Shown here piece after piece: positions 1 through 8,700 of a stretch of DNA of 22,763 bases. The stretch comes from Ceratorhiza oryzae-sativae (taxonomy: Eukaryota > Basidiomycota > Agaricomycetes > Cantharellales > Ceratobasidiaceae), in assembly GCA_030998015.1 (NCBI GenBank), contig JARWMV010000192.1, positions 1-22,763 of the forward strand, in the 5' to 3' direction. The notes under the pieces are model-generated. The model did no database searches, was not told the origin of the DNA, and worked only from the letters and a program-made list of their open reading frames with translations. The position numbers and the translations under genes were made by a program. The first letter of the stretch is position 1. Each line of letters starts with the position of its first letter.

Positions 1-364
1 AGAGGAAATCTAAGTACCTGTAGCTGAGGAAGTACACGCATTAGGCAGCCCACCATTTATCCTATAAGCTATCGCTTAAGCCTAGTATTAAGATTAGTAT
101 CAGTTAGTCCAAGCGACTAGGGCTGAACTACATTTAAGATATCTAAGGGAACCTGACCATAGTAGTCTTGCTCTTTATACCTATAAATTAGTCAGTTTAC
201 ACTGTGAAAGATTAAGACTACCTTGAGTGTTACTTGATCGCATTGCAACTATTTTGAGCCTTCTTACTCTAGTCTAAGAAGTATTGAGTACGATTAGTGT
301 ATACTAACATATCTACATTTGCTTAAGCTCTAGATATTCAAGTGTACCCTGACCCGTAACACTT
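1..364. other. Unrecognised AT-rich stretch, no gene
   Basis: No convincing reading frame on either strand. The sequence is rich in short CTA/TTA/TAAG words. It lies directly upstream, in the plus orientation, of the LTR fragment at 365-488, so some of it may be that LTR's diverged U3 part, but it does not resemble the matching part of the solo LTR at 19797-20049. It also shows no reverse-transcriptase coding on the minus strand, which would be expected if the Ty3 element continued here. Confidence 0.4.
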
Positions 365-372
365 GTACTATG

Positions 373-379
373 TATATAA
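373..379 (+). promoter_or_regulatory. TATA box of LTR fragment
   Basis: TATATAA followed by AACC, conserved at the same place in the solo LTR (20058-20064). It sits just upstream of the conserved hairpin, so initiation about 25-35 nt downstream would fall inside the hairpin. Confidence 0.55.
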
Positions 380-382
380 ACC

Positions 383-420
383 GGGTCAAGTTCGCAGAGG
401 ACTCCTCAAGAACTTGACCT
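383..420 (+). repeat. Hairpin-forming inverted repeat in LTR fragment
   Basis: GGTCAAGTTC (384-393) is the exact reverse complement of GAACTTGACC (410-419). Within the loop GAGGA (397-401) pairs with TCCTC (403-407) around a single C, extending the structure. The flanking G383/T420 can form a wobble pair; in the solo LTR the same position is A/T. Confidence 0.8.
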
Positions 421-421
421 C

Positions 422-1009
422 TCATCGAATACAAGTTCTTTTACCTTTCTTACTATTTTCCTCGTCGCCTGACTTGTCGTCGTCGACATCGACACCTCCA
501 AGGTCAGATTCAAACGGATCCAAATGACCACCAATATTACCAAAGACTACATTTGACGTGGGAACACAATTTTTAATACAAAAGGCAGAATTAAAATCAA
601 CACGTTTTATCGGCCAGTCAATATGAGGATTATGTAACTTGAGCCATGACATTCCTAGTACTAAACTATGTCTACCTATGTCTGCTACGTTACAAACCAG
701 CTGCTCTTTATGACTACCAATTTCGAGTATAAATGTACATTCCGAATCGACAAGTCCAGAACTGATTTCACGACCATCAATAACTTTTAATTTTTTTGGG
801 TTTTTCTTTTTATGAGTTGGTATTTTGTATTCTGAGACGAGGCGTGGGTGGATGAAGCAAGATGAAGCTCCTGAATCTATCATGGCCCATCCATGCAGTC
901 TCTTCATACGATTCAAGCTTTTACTATCAGGAGCGGTCTGGACTGGAGATGCGATAAAGAATATATTTAAAGGAGATACGTTATCTACAGCATAAATTTC
1001 CAGGTCCAT
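422..1009 (-). pseudogene. Retropepsin-like aspartic protease fragment of pol
   Basis: A retroviral-type aspartic protease cleaves the Gag and Pol polyproteins of LTR elements. The active-site motif is visible as AMIDSGASSCFI around residues 42-53, followed by the flap-like region and a second conserved block, LVLGMSWLKLHNPHIDW (about residues 115-131), typical of Ty3-type pol N-termini. The ATG at 1009 is 36 nt past the gag stop, but this frame is already open from 1069, so it overlaps gag by 25 nt and may normally be reached by a -1 frameshift. The reading frame runs off the element: the final residues (from about DVDDDKSG) are encoded by the LTR fragment, so the true C-terminal protease end and everything downstream in pol are lost. 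Confidence 0.85.
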
Positions 1010-1044
1010 GTTTAGTTCCTCTGAGACGCTTGCTCCGTCTGCGT

Positions 1045-1069
1045 TCAGAGGTCCTCGTTTTCCGACTCC
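1045..1069 (-). promoter_or_regulatory. Gag/protease reading-frame overlap, possible -1 frameshift site
   Basis: The protease frame is open from just after a TGA at 1072-1070 through the gag stop, and it lies at -1 relative to gag. The overlap contains GGAAAAC, which resembles but does not match the canonical X XXY YYZ slippery heptamer in the gag frame. Reinitiation at the ATG at 1009 is an alternative. Confidence 0.3.
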
Positions 1070-2354
1070 TCATCAGATAAAGTGGCGCCTTGCCCTGAAT
1101 AGGGTTTGGATGGGCAGGCACTTGCGATATGGCCTCTTCCTCCACAGTTATTGCAGATAAGTGGCTTTTTTCCTTTGCCCGCTGAGTCAAGGTCCATGGG
1201 TCCTGGACCTGATCCTTTAGCAAGTTGGGGAGCTGGAGGAGCGACGACGATCGGATGCGAATCTTTTTGGATTTGTTTGAAGGTAGTTTCCTCAGATGAT
1301 CCGTCATTCCATTTGATCGTGGGAATCGACTGTCCTTTGGCATTGCGGTTTATAGACGAGATTGTTCCTTTGCGAGCCTTACCATCTGGACCAAGCGTGT
1401 ACACCTTTTCCCCAACAGACATCTTTTCCCTGGCCTGGCCTTTGGGAGGAGCTGTTGACGGCGAGGTGGAAGCTTTGGTAGAGGTGCTAGCCACATTGGA
1501 AGAGGAGGATTTGGAAGATGGATTTTGTGCCTGGAACGACTCAATACGCTGATCGATTCTGAGTGCCTTATCTGCAAGGGTTTGCAGGGTGACATTGGCA
1601 GCCATATGATCGTAGTCTTGGGCCACGAGGAATTCCTTGATTTTGACCGTGAGACCATCATAGAAGTGATCGCGAAGGGATGCGTCATTGTAGCCAAGGC
1701 CCTGGGAATATGTCTGGAAGTCTTTGAAGTATTCTTGGACCGAATTCTTTTGTTTGAGCGATTTGAATTTTGCCCTGAAGTTTTCGGTCTTGTTGGCAAC
1801 GTTCCAGCGAGCGTTAAATTGGGTCCAGAAGTCATTGACATTGTGAAGCCAAGTGACTGGATTGCCATTGATAACGTTGTCTTCCAGATAGGGTTCCAGC
1901 CATTCGTGCGCTTTGCCATCCAGGCAGGAAATGATGTAGGCGATCTGCTCATCAGCAGTCGCAGAGGGATAGGAAGTCCGCAAATAATGGCCACCGCACC
2001 CTGAAGGATACCGCTTTGTTTTTCCGAACCATCAAATTTAGCAGGCGCCGATAACTTGGGTGCTCGAGTACGCGCAATAGAGGTGCTTGTACCAGGTGCT
2101 TGGACTGCAGCCTGGAGCGCGACTACATTCGTATCAAGGTTAGATAGGCTTGTATCGTGGTTCTGGAGAGTGGTGTTGATAGTGGATAGTTCAGCCGACT
2201 GTTGATTGATGAATACCGCCAGATTGTTGTTTATTGCGATCAGCGCGTCCTTGATTGTTTGGGTGAATGCTAATAGGTCGGCTGGATCGGTGGGTATTTG
2301 AATCTGAGTGGCATCGAACTGAATCCAAGCGGGGGCAGGGTTTGGTGCGGACAT
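1045..2354 (-). pseudogene. Retrotransposon Gag (capsid plus CCHC zinc knuckle), frame-disrupted
   Basis: Gag forms the particle that packages element RNA. The N-terminal part begins at the ATG at 2354 (MSAPNPAPAWIQFDA) with a predicted coiled-coil-like stretch (NNLAVFINQQSAELS...) and runs in one frame to about 2020. From about 1990 a different frame carries the retrotransposon Gag domain (SYPSATADEQIAYIISCLDG; FRAKFKSLKQ; VQEYFKDF) and ends with a CCHC knuckle, CNNCGGRGHIASAC, and an acidic tail ending at the TGA at 1045-1047. The first frame turns into unrelated residues after KFDGSEKQ, beside an A5 run (2019-2023, minus sense), and a second shift between there and 1985 is likely. A basic/Ser-rich linker and a chromodomain-like TISSINRNAKG segment lie between capsid and knuckle. 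The frame change makes this copy non-functional unless it is an assembly error. Confidence 0.85.
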
Positions 2355-2430
2355 AGCTAAAAAAGGGAGTGGGATGGACAAGTATGGTGGGTGCTCTTGA
2401 AGCCGGGATTTTCACTCTCAAACACTGTGG

Positions 2431-2449
2431 CTGCTCTGCTACCTAGCGT
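2431..2449 (-). other. Candidate tRNA primer binding site
   Basis: Read on the minus strand, CTAGGTAGCAGAGC lies directly after the proposed LTR end and about 80 nt before the gag ATG. It resembles the TGGTA-CAGAGC type of primer site used by many Ty3/copia elements with initiator-Met tRNA, with mismatches at the first bases. Position and resemblance are seen; function is inferred. Confidence 0.4.
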
Positions 2450-3062
2450 TGAACAATGACTACAACTAATCAACAAGCCTTTGACGGGCGTGATATAGAG
2501 CGTCTTTTTTGCAAGCGGGTAGTTTGCTGTCTGCGACACGTGCGGTGATGGACAAGAGTCCTAGGGTTGGGCGATAGGTACCGTCTGCCTTGTAGACACC
2601 TGTTACTGGATAGTCTCTTTCCGCTTTTGATTATTATGCAGTCCGAGCCTTTCTCCGTTTCACAGTAGGCTAGTACAGGGGTACGTCTCAATCCCGAGTG
2701 ATGAGGAAGAACTCGACCTAATGTCAGAGCTACAACCTGAACAGTAACGTCAAACACCTAAGTGGTGATGACAAGCCTATGGGCAGCGATGCCGGAGGCT
2801 TTACTGACAACGTCTAAGGTGGGACGTGCAGTGAAGGTGCGATAAGACGCGAGGAGGTAGGGTAGTAAGTGCACTTGTCCTTAAGAGGACTGGGCAGGGA
2901 CTATGGACTGGTAAGTCACACAGGTAGTAGAGGGATACGACAGGAGGTCGAGTTCTGAGGCTTAAGGCTCTCAGACTCTCCCTTATATATTCATGGCCGA
3001 GGCAGTACAAATCAAATACCAGGACCAATAAGAAGCTAACAGTGCCACGTCACTATAGAACA
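2450..3062 (-). repeat. Candidate 5' LTR of the Ty3-type element
   Basis: On the minus strand the segment begins TGTTC (3062) and ends GTTCA (2450), followed by the primer-site-like sequence, and it carries TATATAA at 2989-2983 followed by GGGAGAG. No second copy exists in the window to confirm the ends, because the 3' half of the element is missing, so both boundaries are provisional. No gene is visible in it. Confidence 0.45.
2983..2989 (-). promoter_or_regulatory. TATA box of the Ty3 element LTR
   Basis: TATATAA on the minus strand, followed by a purine-rich GGGAGAG, about 630 nt upstream of the gag ATG and inside the proposed 5' LTR. Confidence 0.45.
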
Positions 3063-4152
3063 TTCTGGTAACACCAAACATTGAGTCAACAACAACAAGG
3101 TCACGTGACATGAAGGTAAATAAACCGCATATATCTGAATAAACGGGACTTGTCCAAAACATCGTAAAAAGGAAGTTATAAAATATAGAAAATTCATAAT
3201 AAAATCGTGCTCATGGTCTAGGCCATGACACCGAGCAGGAATGCTGCTTGAAAAGCAGATTGGGCGTTCAAACAATCCTTAATTGGAGCTCCTGTGTTGT
3301 GTTAGATGTCCCGTACGATTGAGAGTTCATGAATGTATTATGCCTGACTAATATAAACCGAAATAATCACGGTTTGGAACCGGCAGTGTCGGCTCGGCTC
3401 GGTTTCTTACGTAAGATCCGTCGGCTTGCCCAGCCGAACGTGCTCGAACCGCATCCGGAAGAGCCCTATCTGTGATCCGCACTTACCCTGGCCATAACGT
3501 ACATTCAAGTACAATTTATTTACATTCCTTTCAGGAGAACAACTTAACCGATATTCTTAAATATCTTCTTGTACCGCAGGTATTATTGCTGCACCAATGC
3601 GTCACGCATATATACACGTCTTCCAACGATGTTCTCTCAGATGTGACAAAGGAAAGTAACAATTGTGTCCAAATTTTAGATGGAACTCAAAAGAACAAGA
3701 ACGAGCTACTTTACAGGCAGAAATCACGCTTAGGGAAGTCTGGCTCGTGGAACTAGCTTCGGAGGCCTAAGGTGGTCGCAATCTGGCAACAATCCGGGTT
3801 ATATGCTATGCAAAGTAAAGCAGTAGCGGTTCTAGCGCCTACTTGCTTCGGTGTCAGTTAACTGGTGAAATGATTTTTCAAGCGGCCCAATCGATGATAG
3901 CCCGTGAGCGCTTCGCGGTGTGGATGCCCTTCCGAATTTTGAGTCTGTCCAGAATAATGCATGTTCAATCCGCTTTCGGGAACCGTACAAACATATCTCG
4001 ATTAGGTCCGATTAAGGCCACCTCCATTTAAATTACCATTATTTCTACTAACCTAATTCGTGCTAAAAGCAAGAAACACAATCATTCGAATGAGCACCCG
4101 TGAGCGAAAAGCGTATACGTAGGTCTACGTTCATACATCTGGTACTCCATCA
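3063..4152. other. Intergenic stretch, no supported gene
   Basis: Only short frames without domain features (longest about 94 codons, 3472-3756 plus). A GC-rich patch at about 3380-3460 with repeated GGCTCGG words stands out from the AT-rich surroundings. It separates the Ty3 element from the F-box gene. Confidence 0.4.
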
Positions 4153-5481
4153 TTAATACAATAACACAAGTATCGAGTCCTTAAAAACACGCTCAATCGC
4201 AGATGAAACGACGCTAGTACATTCATTGGTCCGAGGATCTCGTATCATGCATCCATTAAATCTGACTTCTCTCATGTAGTGTCCCCCGACAAGGCATTTC
4301 AAGGTATCGAGATCGAGCATACAGCGATCAAGATTAAGAATGTGTAACCACGGCCACGGTAGCGAGCCCTTATCCTTATGGGTTGTCCGTATAAAATGTT
4401 GCAGATCTGCGTCTGCGAAATCGCACGCCTCAAGCGTAAGGTTCTCTAGATAGCATAAGCCATTAGAGAAGGGGGCGAACCAGGACGTCTGAGACTGGTG
4501 ACTTGGTTGGATATGAAGGCTGAAGATCCTGGAAATGTTGAAAAAGGCTCGAATGGGGTCGACGAGCTCGGTGTCACCTGTTGTGCTCATTTTTACGGAA
4601 AAGAATTTGGTCTTTGGCCGCAAGAGTCGCAACAGGGGTATAAATTGTCGAGGGGAAGAATAGTTCCATAGCTCAAGGGATTGAAGGTGGTCAAGCTGAA
4701 CAGGCCAGAAGTCTAATTCGTTTGTGGCTTCGATGACCACTCTACGCAAGTGAAGTAGGCGGATTTTCGGAGATGATAATAAAATGCCCCTAATTTGCGG
4801 TTCGGTGATTCGAGAAAAGCTACGTGAGGAGCCCAGCGTCAACTCCGTGAGGCTACGGTATGCGCTACTACTCCAAGGAATGTAAGCATCGCTCAGGTAT
4901 AGAATCTTGACACATTCCATGATATCATTCATTCGAATTCGGTCTGCCGACTCCTCTTGAGAGGTGTATCCCCAAGGAAGAAGATGAGATGACACCCCGC
5001 CCCTGCCAGAGCCCATGGCGCAGACCACTAGTTCGCTCAGGAAACTATTGGTTCCTCGGTTTAAGACACATTTAAGAATGCGTTGTAGATGGCTTGCCGT
5101 ATAGTAACTGGAGTATATTTCGAGTCGACGAATTGGAGCGGTCATGGTTTTCGCCAATTCAACAAGATTTTGGAGTCCCGAACGATTAGAAGCCGACTTT
5201 CGGACTTGTATGATTAGATCTATAGAATGGTTATTCGAGCGAGCGCTTAGCAGGCGCACGAATTTAGCGTGTTGGGGCGAAACGTGATCATCTTCAGTTT
5301 CCAGATGAATCGGAGACCATAGTTGATGTTGCCCAGTCGCGATATTTCGCCAAAGTTTGCAAACGGAGGCCAGGGTTCTAGCCTGTTCATGTACCTTGCT
5401 TCGGGATTGGCTCAACTTGCCGCATATTGTGGCAAGAAAAACCATAGACGTTATTTCGTGGGGAAGTTCGGTGATGTGCAT
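4153..5481 (-). CDS. F-box-like protein with degenerate leucine-rich repeats
   Basis: Single open frame of 442 codons. The N-terminus ITELPHEITSMVF, followed about 30 residues later by VCKLWRNIATGQHQLW, fits the F-box-like pattern of basidiomycetes (LP.E....IF...C..W...A...P.LW). The remainder contains irregular leucine-rich stretches (RSLTELTLG, KIRLLHLRRVV, HLQSLELWNYS, YLENLTLEAC, LHILNLDRC) typical of LRR-like substrate-binding regions. Such proteins usually act as adaptors of SCF ubiquitin ligases, but no substrate can be named, and many members of this large fungal family are uncharacterised. The ATG at 5481 is the first in frame; the frame stays open upstream for about 22 codons to a TAA, so a short 5' exon is possible. 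It follows the P5A ATPase on the same strand, 264 nt after its stop. Confidence 0.75.
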   Translation of the reverse strand: MHITELPHEITSMVFLATICGKLSQSRSKVHEQARTLASVCKLWRNIATGQHQLWSPIHLETEDDHVSPQHAKFVRLLSARSNNHSIDLIIQVRKSASNRSGLQNLVELAKTMTAPIRRLEIYSSYYTASHLQRILKCVLNRGTNSFLSELVVCAMGSGRGGVSSHLLPWGYTSQEESADRIRMNDIMECVKILYLSDAYIPWSSSAYRSLTELTLGSSRSFSRITEPQIRGILLSSPKIRLLHLRRVVIEATNELDFWPVQLDHLQSLELWNYSSPRQFIPLLRLLRPKTKFFSVKMSTTGDTELVDPIRAFFNISRIFSLHIQPSHQSQTSWFAPFSNGLCYLENLTLEACDFADADLQHFIRTTHKDKGSLPWPWLHILNLDRCMLDLDTLKCLVGGHYMREVRFNGCMIRDPRTNECTSVVSSAIERVFKDSILVLLY

Positions 5482-5745
5482 AATGATTCTGGCCTGGTCA
5501 GAATCTACGATCTACTATGCAGCCCTGAGTTGGTTTGCGGTTTCGGTTGACTTATGATCGCCTGTAGAATAGCCTGTGGTGGTCTCGCGGAGAACCACCG
5601 AACCCAGAACGCGTGGCATGCCTCATTTATCCGTATGGCAGTGACGCCTATCAATTCCAAATAGTATGAAACGATATCCAAATTACACAAAGTTACAGAA
5701 TCTAAAACATGCACACACACGCATCGAGACAGAGTCCCATAGGTT

Positions 5746-8700
5746 TTACTTGCTCTTCTTCTCTAACTCTTCCATTTCACGTCTAGCCTTCTCAGCCTCG
5801 GCTTGTTGTACTTCGATGGCGCGACGAGCTTCTCGACGTTCGCGGCCTCGAGTGACAAGTGCCTTGGGTTCTAAATCCGCAAAGAGGTACTTGCATCCAA
5901 GTTCGACGGCGTAGCATCCAACGAAGTCGAGCGCCATGGTCAAAGTCAGACGGAATTGGAACTATGGATATGATTAGTCACACCAAGTAAGCAAAGCTAG
6001 TGGAGGCTTACGCTGGTGGTCATTTCGACAATCTGCAACCAACGGTTCATCTCAGGTACCAGATCCATTGCACCACCAAAGGCGACGGCGCTAGCGCTGA
6101 GCAAGCCGTAATATAAGGCCGGATTCTCTCGAATGCCTTCACGGAACGGACGACCCTTCACAGAGGATCAGCAGATATCTGACAGGTGTGTCGAGCCTGC
6201 TTACCTGGAAGTTGATCGCAAACGTCGAAACTTGTTGAGACAGGCCAAGAAGATAGATCGCAGTGTTTAACAAGCTCGGTTCAAACTTGGCCTCGAGGTC
6301 AATTTCGCCGCGTCTAGTAAGCTCTTAATAACCAGGTCCACAAGGCAGCCCGAGTTGTACTCACTGTTCCAGGCTGTTGGACAGGGCAGTGATGTACAGC
6401 AAGGACGCAATGTGGATCGCAAACTGAATCAAGACCGACAACAGGACATAAAAGTTGAAAATGTTGCCCAACGGACGCTCGCGTGACAGCTTCTCAACGG
6501 GCTGGATACCGACGATTAGTTTTTGGCTGAATCGAAAATGAAACCAGTGGCTGACCTTGGCGCGAGAGATGCACAAGAAGCAGACCGACATGAGCATGCC
6601 ATTGATCGTGACTTGGTAATCACCAAACTTGATACCATCGAGATACAGAACGCTCAAGCTGTATGCAGTAATCAGACAGTTAAGGGCTAGGATCTTGTAC
6701 ATTTGAATAGTCGCGACGAGCGTGCATCGACCTTGACGGATGATGGCAGCGACTGGGAAACCGGTAAGTATTAAGATAAGTTCAAGGAGCGGGATGTGAC
6801 ATACTAGCAGCGACATTGGACAACTTGGACGTAAACGGCGCAGCGCAAGACGCGTCTCCAAGCTTGATCTTGGGAGGCTCGTTGTCTTCATCCATCTCGG
6901 CCAGTTTGCTCGTAATAGATTCCAGGTCGAACTATGACGCCTTGAATACCTCGTCACAATCAAATCCCGGACAAACACTGACCTTTTCCATTGGGTTCCG
7001 CTTCCTCTTATCCTGCAGATCCTGAGCGGCCTTTTGCTGAGCAGCAACCACGTCCTGATACAAATGCGCAATTGCCTGTGGGACTGGTGGCGGAGGCTGA
7101 TTGAACCTCGACGAGATCTTCAGCTGACTCTCGTACACCTTTTTGATCCTCTCCACACGCGCGTGCTCCGCAATCTTTTGCAAATCCTCGGGGGTTCCGT
7201 CGAGAAGAGCAACACCAATATGAGCCTGCTTGAGCGCACCGACGTCGTTGGTTCCATCACCGGCCATGAGCGTGACGTATCCGAGCGACTTGAGTGTCGT
7301 GAGGATGAGCTCTTTTTGAGCGGGCGAAACGCGAGCGTAGACCCATGTGTTTTGAACGAGGTCAGACCAAGCGGGCGTGCGTTCGTATTGGCGCATGGCT
7401 GCTCCAGTGATGCAAATGTCATAGTCTTTGAAGAGCGAAGTGTCGAGGGGTTCAGATGGATCCACAGGGATAACCTTGGATTCGTCCACGGTACGCCAGA
7501 CGAGTTCTACTTGGATGATTAGAGTCGGTACCCCGAAGGCTAGGTATGTACGTACGACGATCGTTTGTAGCGCCCTCCTTGACGTCCAAAATCAACGCGT
7601 CCCTGTCGACAATATCCACCTCGCGCGCGACGTGTACAGCCGTAAGCGGGTTGTCGCCGGTAATCATGATGCACTAGAATTTACCTCGATGAGTCACAAG
7701 TGCTAACAAAGGGCGAACCATAAACTTACTCGGTGAGACGAATCAGCCAGCATCTTCAATGTAGCAACCGCATCTGGCTTCAGCGGACAGTGGAAAACCA
7801 AAAACCCAACAAACTTGAGGCTTGTCTCGACTTCGTCCCTCTTGAGATGGGCAACCTATTTCGAGGAGCCATTAGCACACCGCTCAAATAAAACGAGCTG
7901 GATAGAACTAGCCTTGTCCACACTGATAGGTGCGACCTCTTTCATCGCCAGGGCAAGAACACGGCTCCCACGGCGAGTGAACCACTTGAACGTGTCGTCA
8001 TATCTTTCAGGAACGGTGCCGAGCATACCCTTGATAACTTCCGGTGCGCCCTTGACGGCGATGAGAGTCTTTCCACCGACGCCGAGCGTAGAAACCGTGG
8101 CCATGCGTTTGAGAGCCGAGCTGAATTGGAAGCGACGACGAATATGGATCGAGTTGTTGGGGGAACCGCCTGAGTAGTCGAGAAAGGTAAGGATCTGAAT
8201 ACGGGATAGTCAGATAGAAACACACCTTTATTCGGCACGACGCCATCCCGGCCTTTGAGGTCCCAATCCAAGGCCTTGAGAGTTGTTTGCTCCATAGGAT
8301 CGCCGACGACTTGTCCATCATCAAGTTTAACGAGCGCATGGGCAGCTGCCAGACACAATGTCGTCTCACGCGAGGCTTCAGTAAGGGGCAAAAGCCTGAG
8401 GGGATCAGCCGGGCTAGATACCAGAGCACGATTAATTTATATCGAAATCAGTTCAGAATGAGGCACGCACTCGACACCAGCCACGCCTTCGACCACCAAA
8501 TCCACAGCGGTGATCGTTCCAGTCTTGTCAAAGCAGCACACATCTACTCGACCCGCGACCGGGATCCTAAACGGTTCGGTACAAAAGATGGCTATTGACA
8601 GTATCAGAATCTGGTCAAACACCGATGAGCTCTATGGATACTCACCAAACTTGGAAAGCGCCGCCAATGACGTGTTCACGGCCAAGCTCAACTCCATCGG

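Larger units (their letters stand above)
365..488 (+). mobile_element. LTR 3' portion (TATA box to CA end), related to the solo LTR at 19797-20172
   Basis: This 124-nt segment matches 20050-20172 with only about half a dozen differences, read by eye. It contains TATATAA (373-379), a long hairpin (383-420) and ends in TCGACA at 488, the same end as the solo LTR, whose boundary is fixed by a target duplication. I therefore read it as the promoter-to-end part of an LTR in plus orientation. It abuts the protease gene of a minus-strand Ty3 element, and the last codons of that reading frame (422-488) are LTR sequence rather than protease. Upstream of 365 the similarity stops, so either the U3 part has diverged or the LTR is truncated. 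The five bases after it (TCGAC) have no matching copy in 1-364, so a target-site duplication is not demonstrated. Confidence 0.75.
489..3062 (-). mobile_element. Broken Ty3-type LTR retrotransposon (LTR, gag, protease)
   Basis: Minus-strand order is candidate 5' LTR (3062-2450), primer-site-like sequence, gag (2354-1045), then retropepsin (1009 downward). Reverse transcriptase, RNase H and integrase are absent: the element stops at the LTR fragment ending at 488. Gag carries at least one frame disruption near 1990-2025. The aspartic protease with DSGAS and the CCHC knuckle are consistent with Ty3/gypsy elements of basidiomycetes; assignment to superfamily rests on these and not on the missing pol. 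The copy is not autonomous. Confidence 0.8.

Noticed and set aside
1106..2004. Plus-strand frames of 148 and 159 codons opposite gag
   Set aside because: Antisense to the recognisable Gag domain; translated sequence is biased and unrelated to any family.
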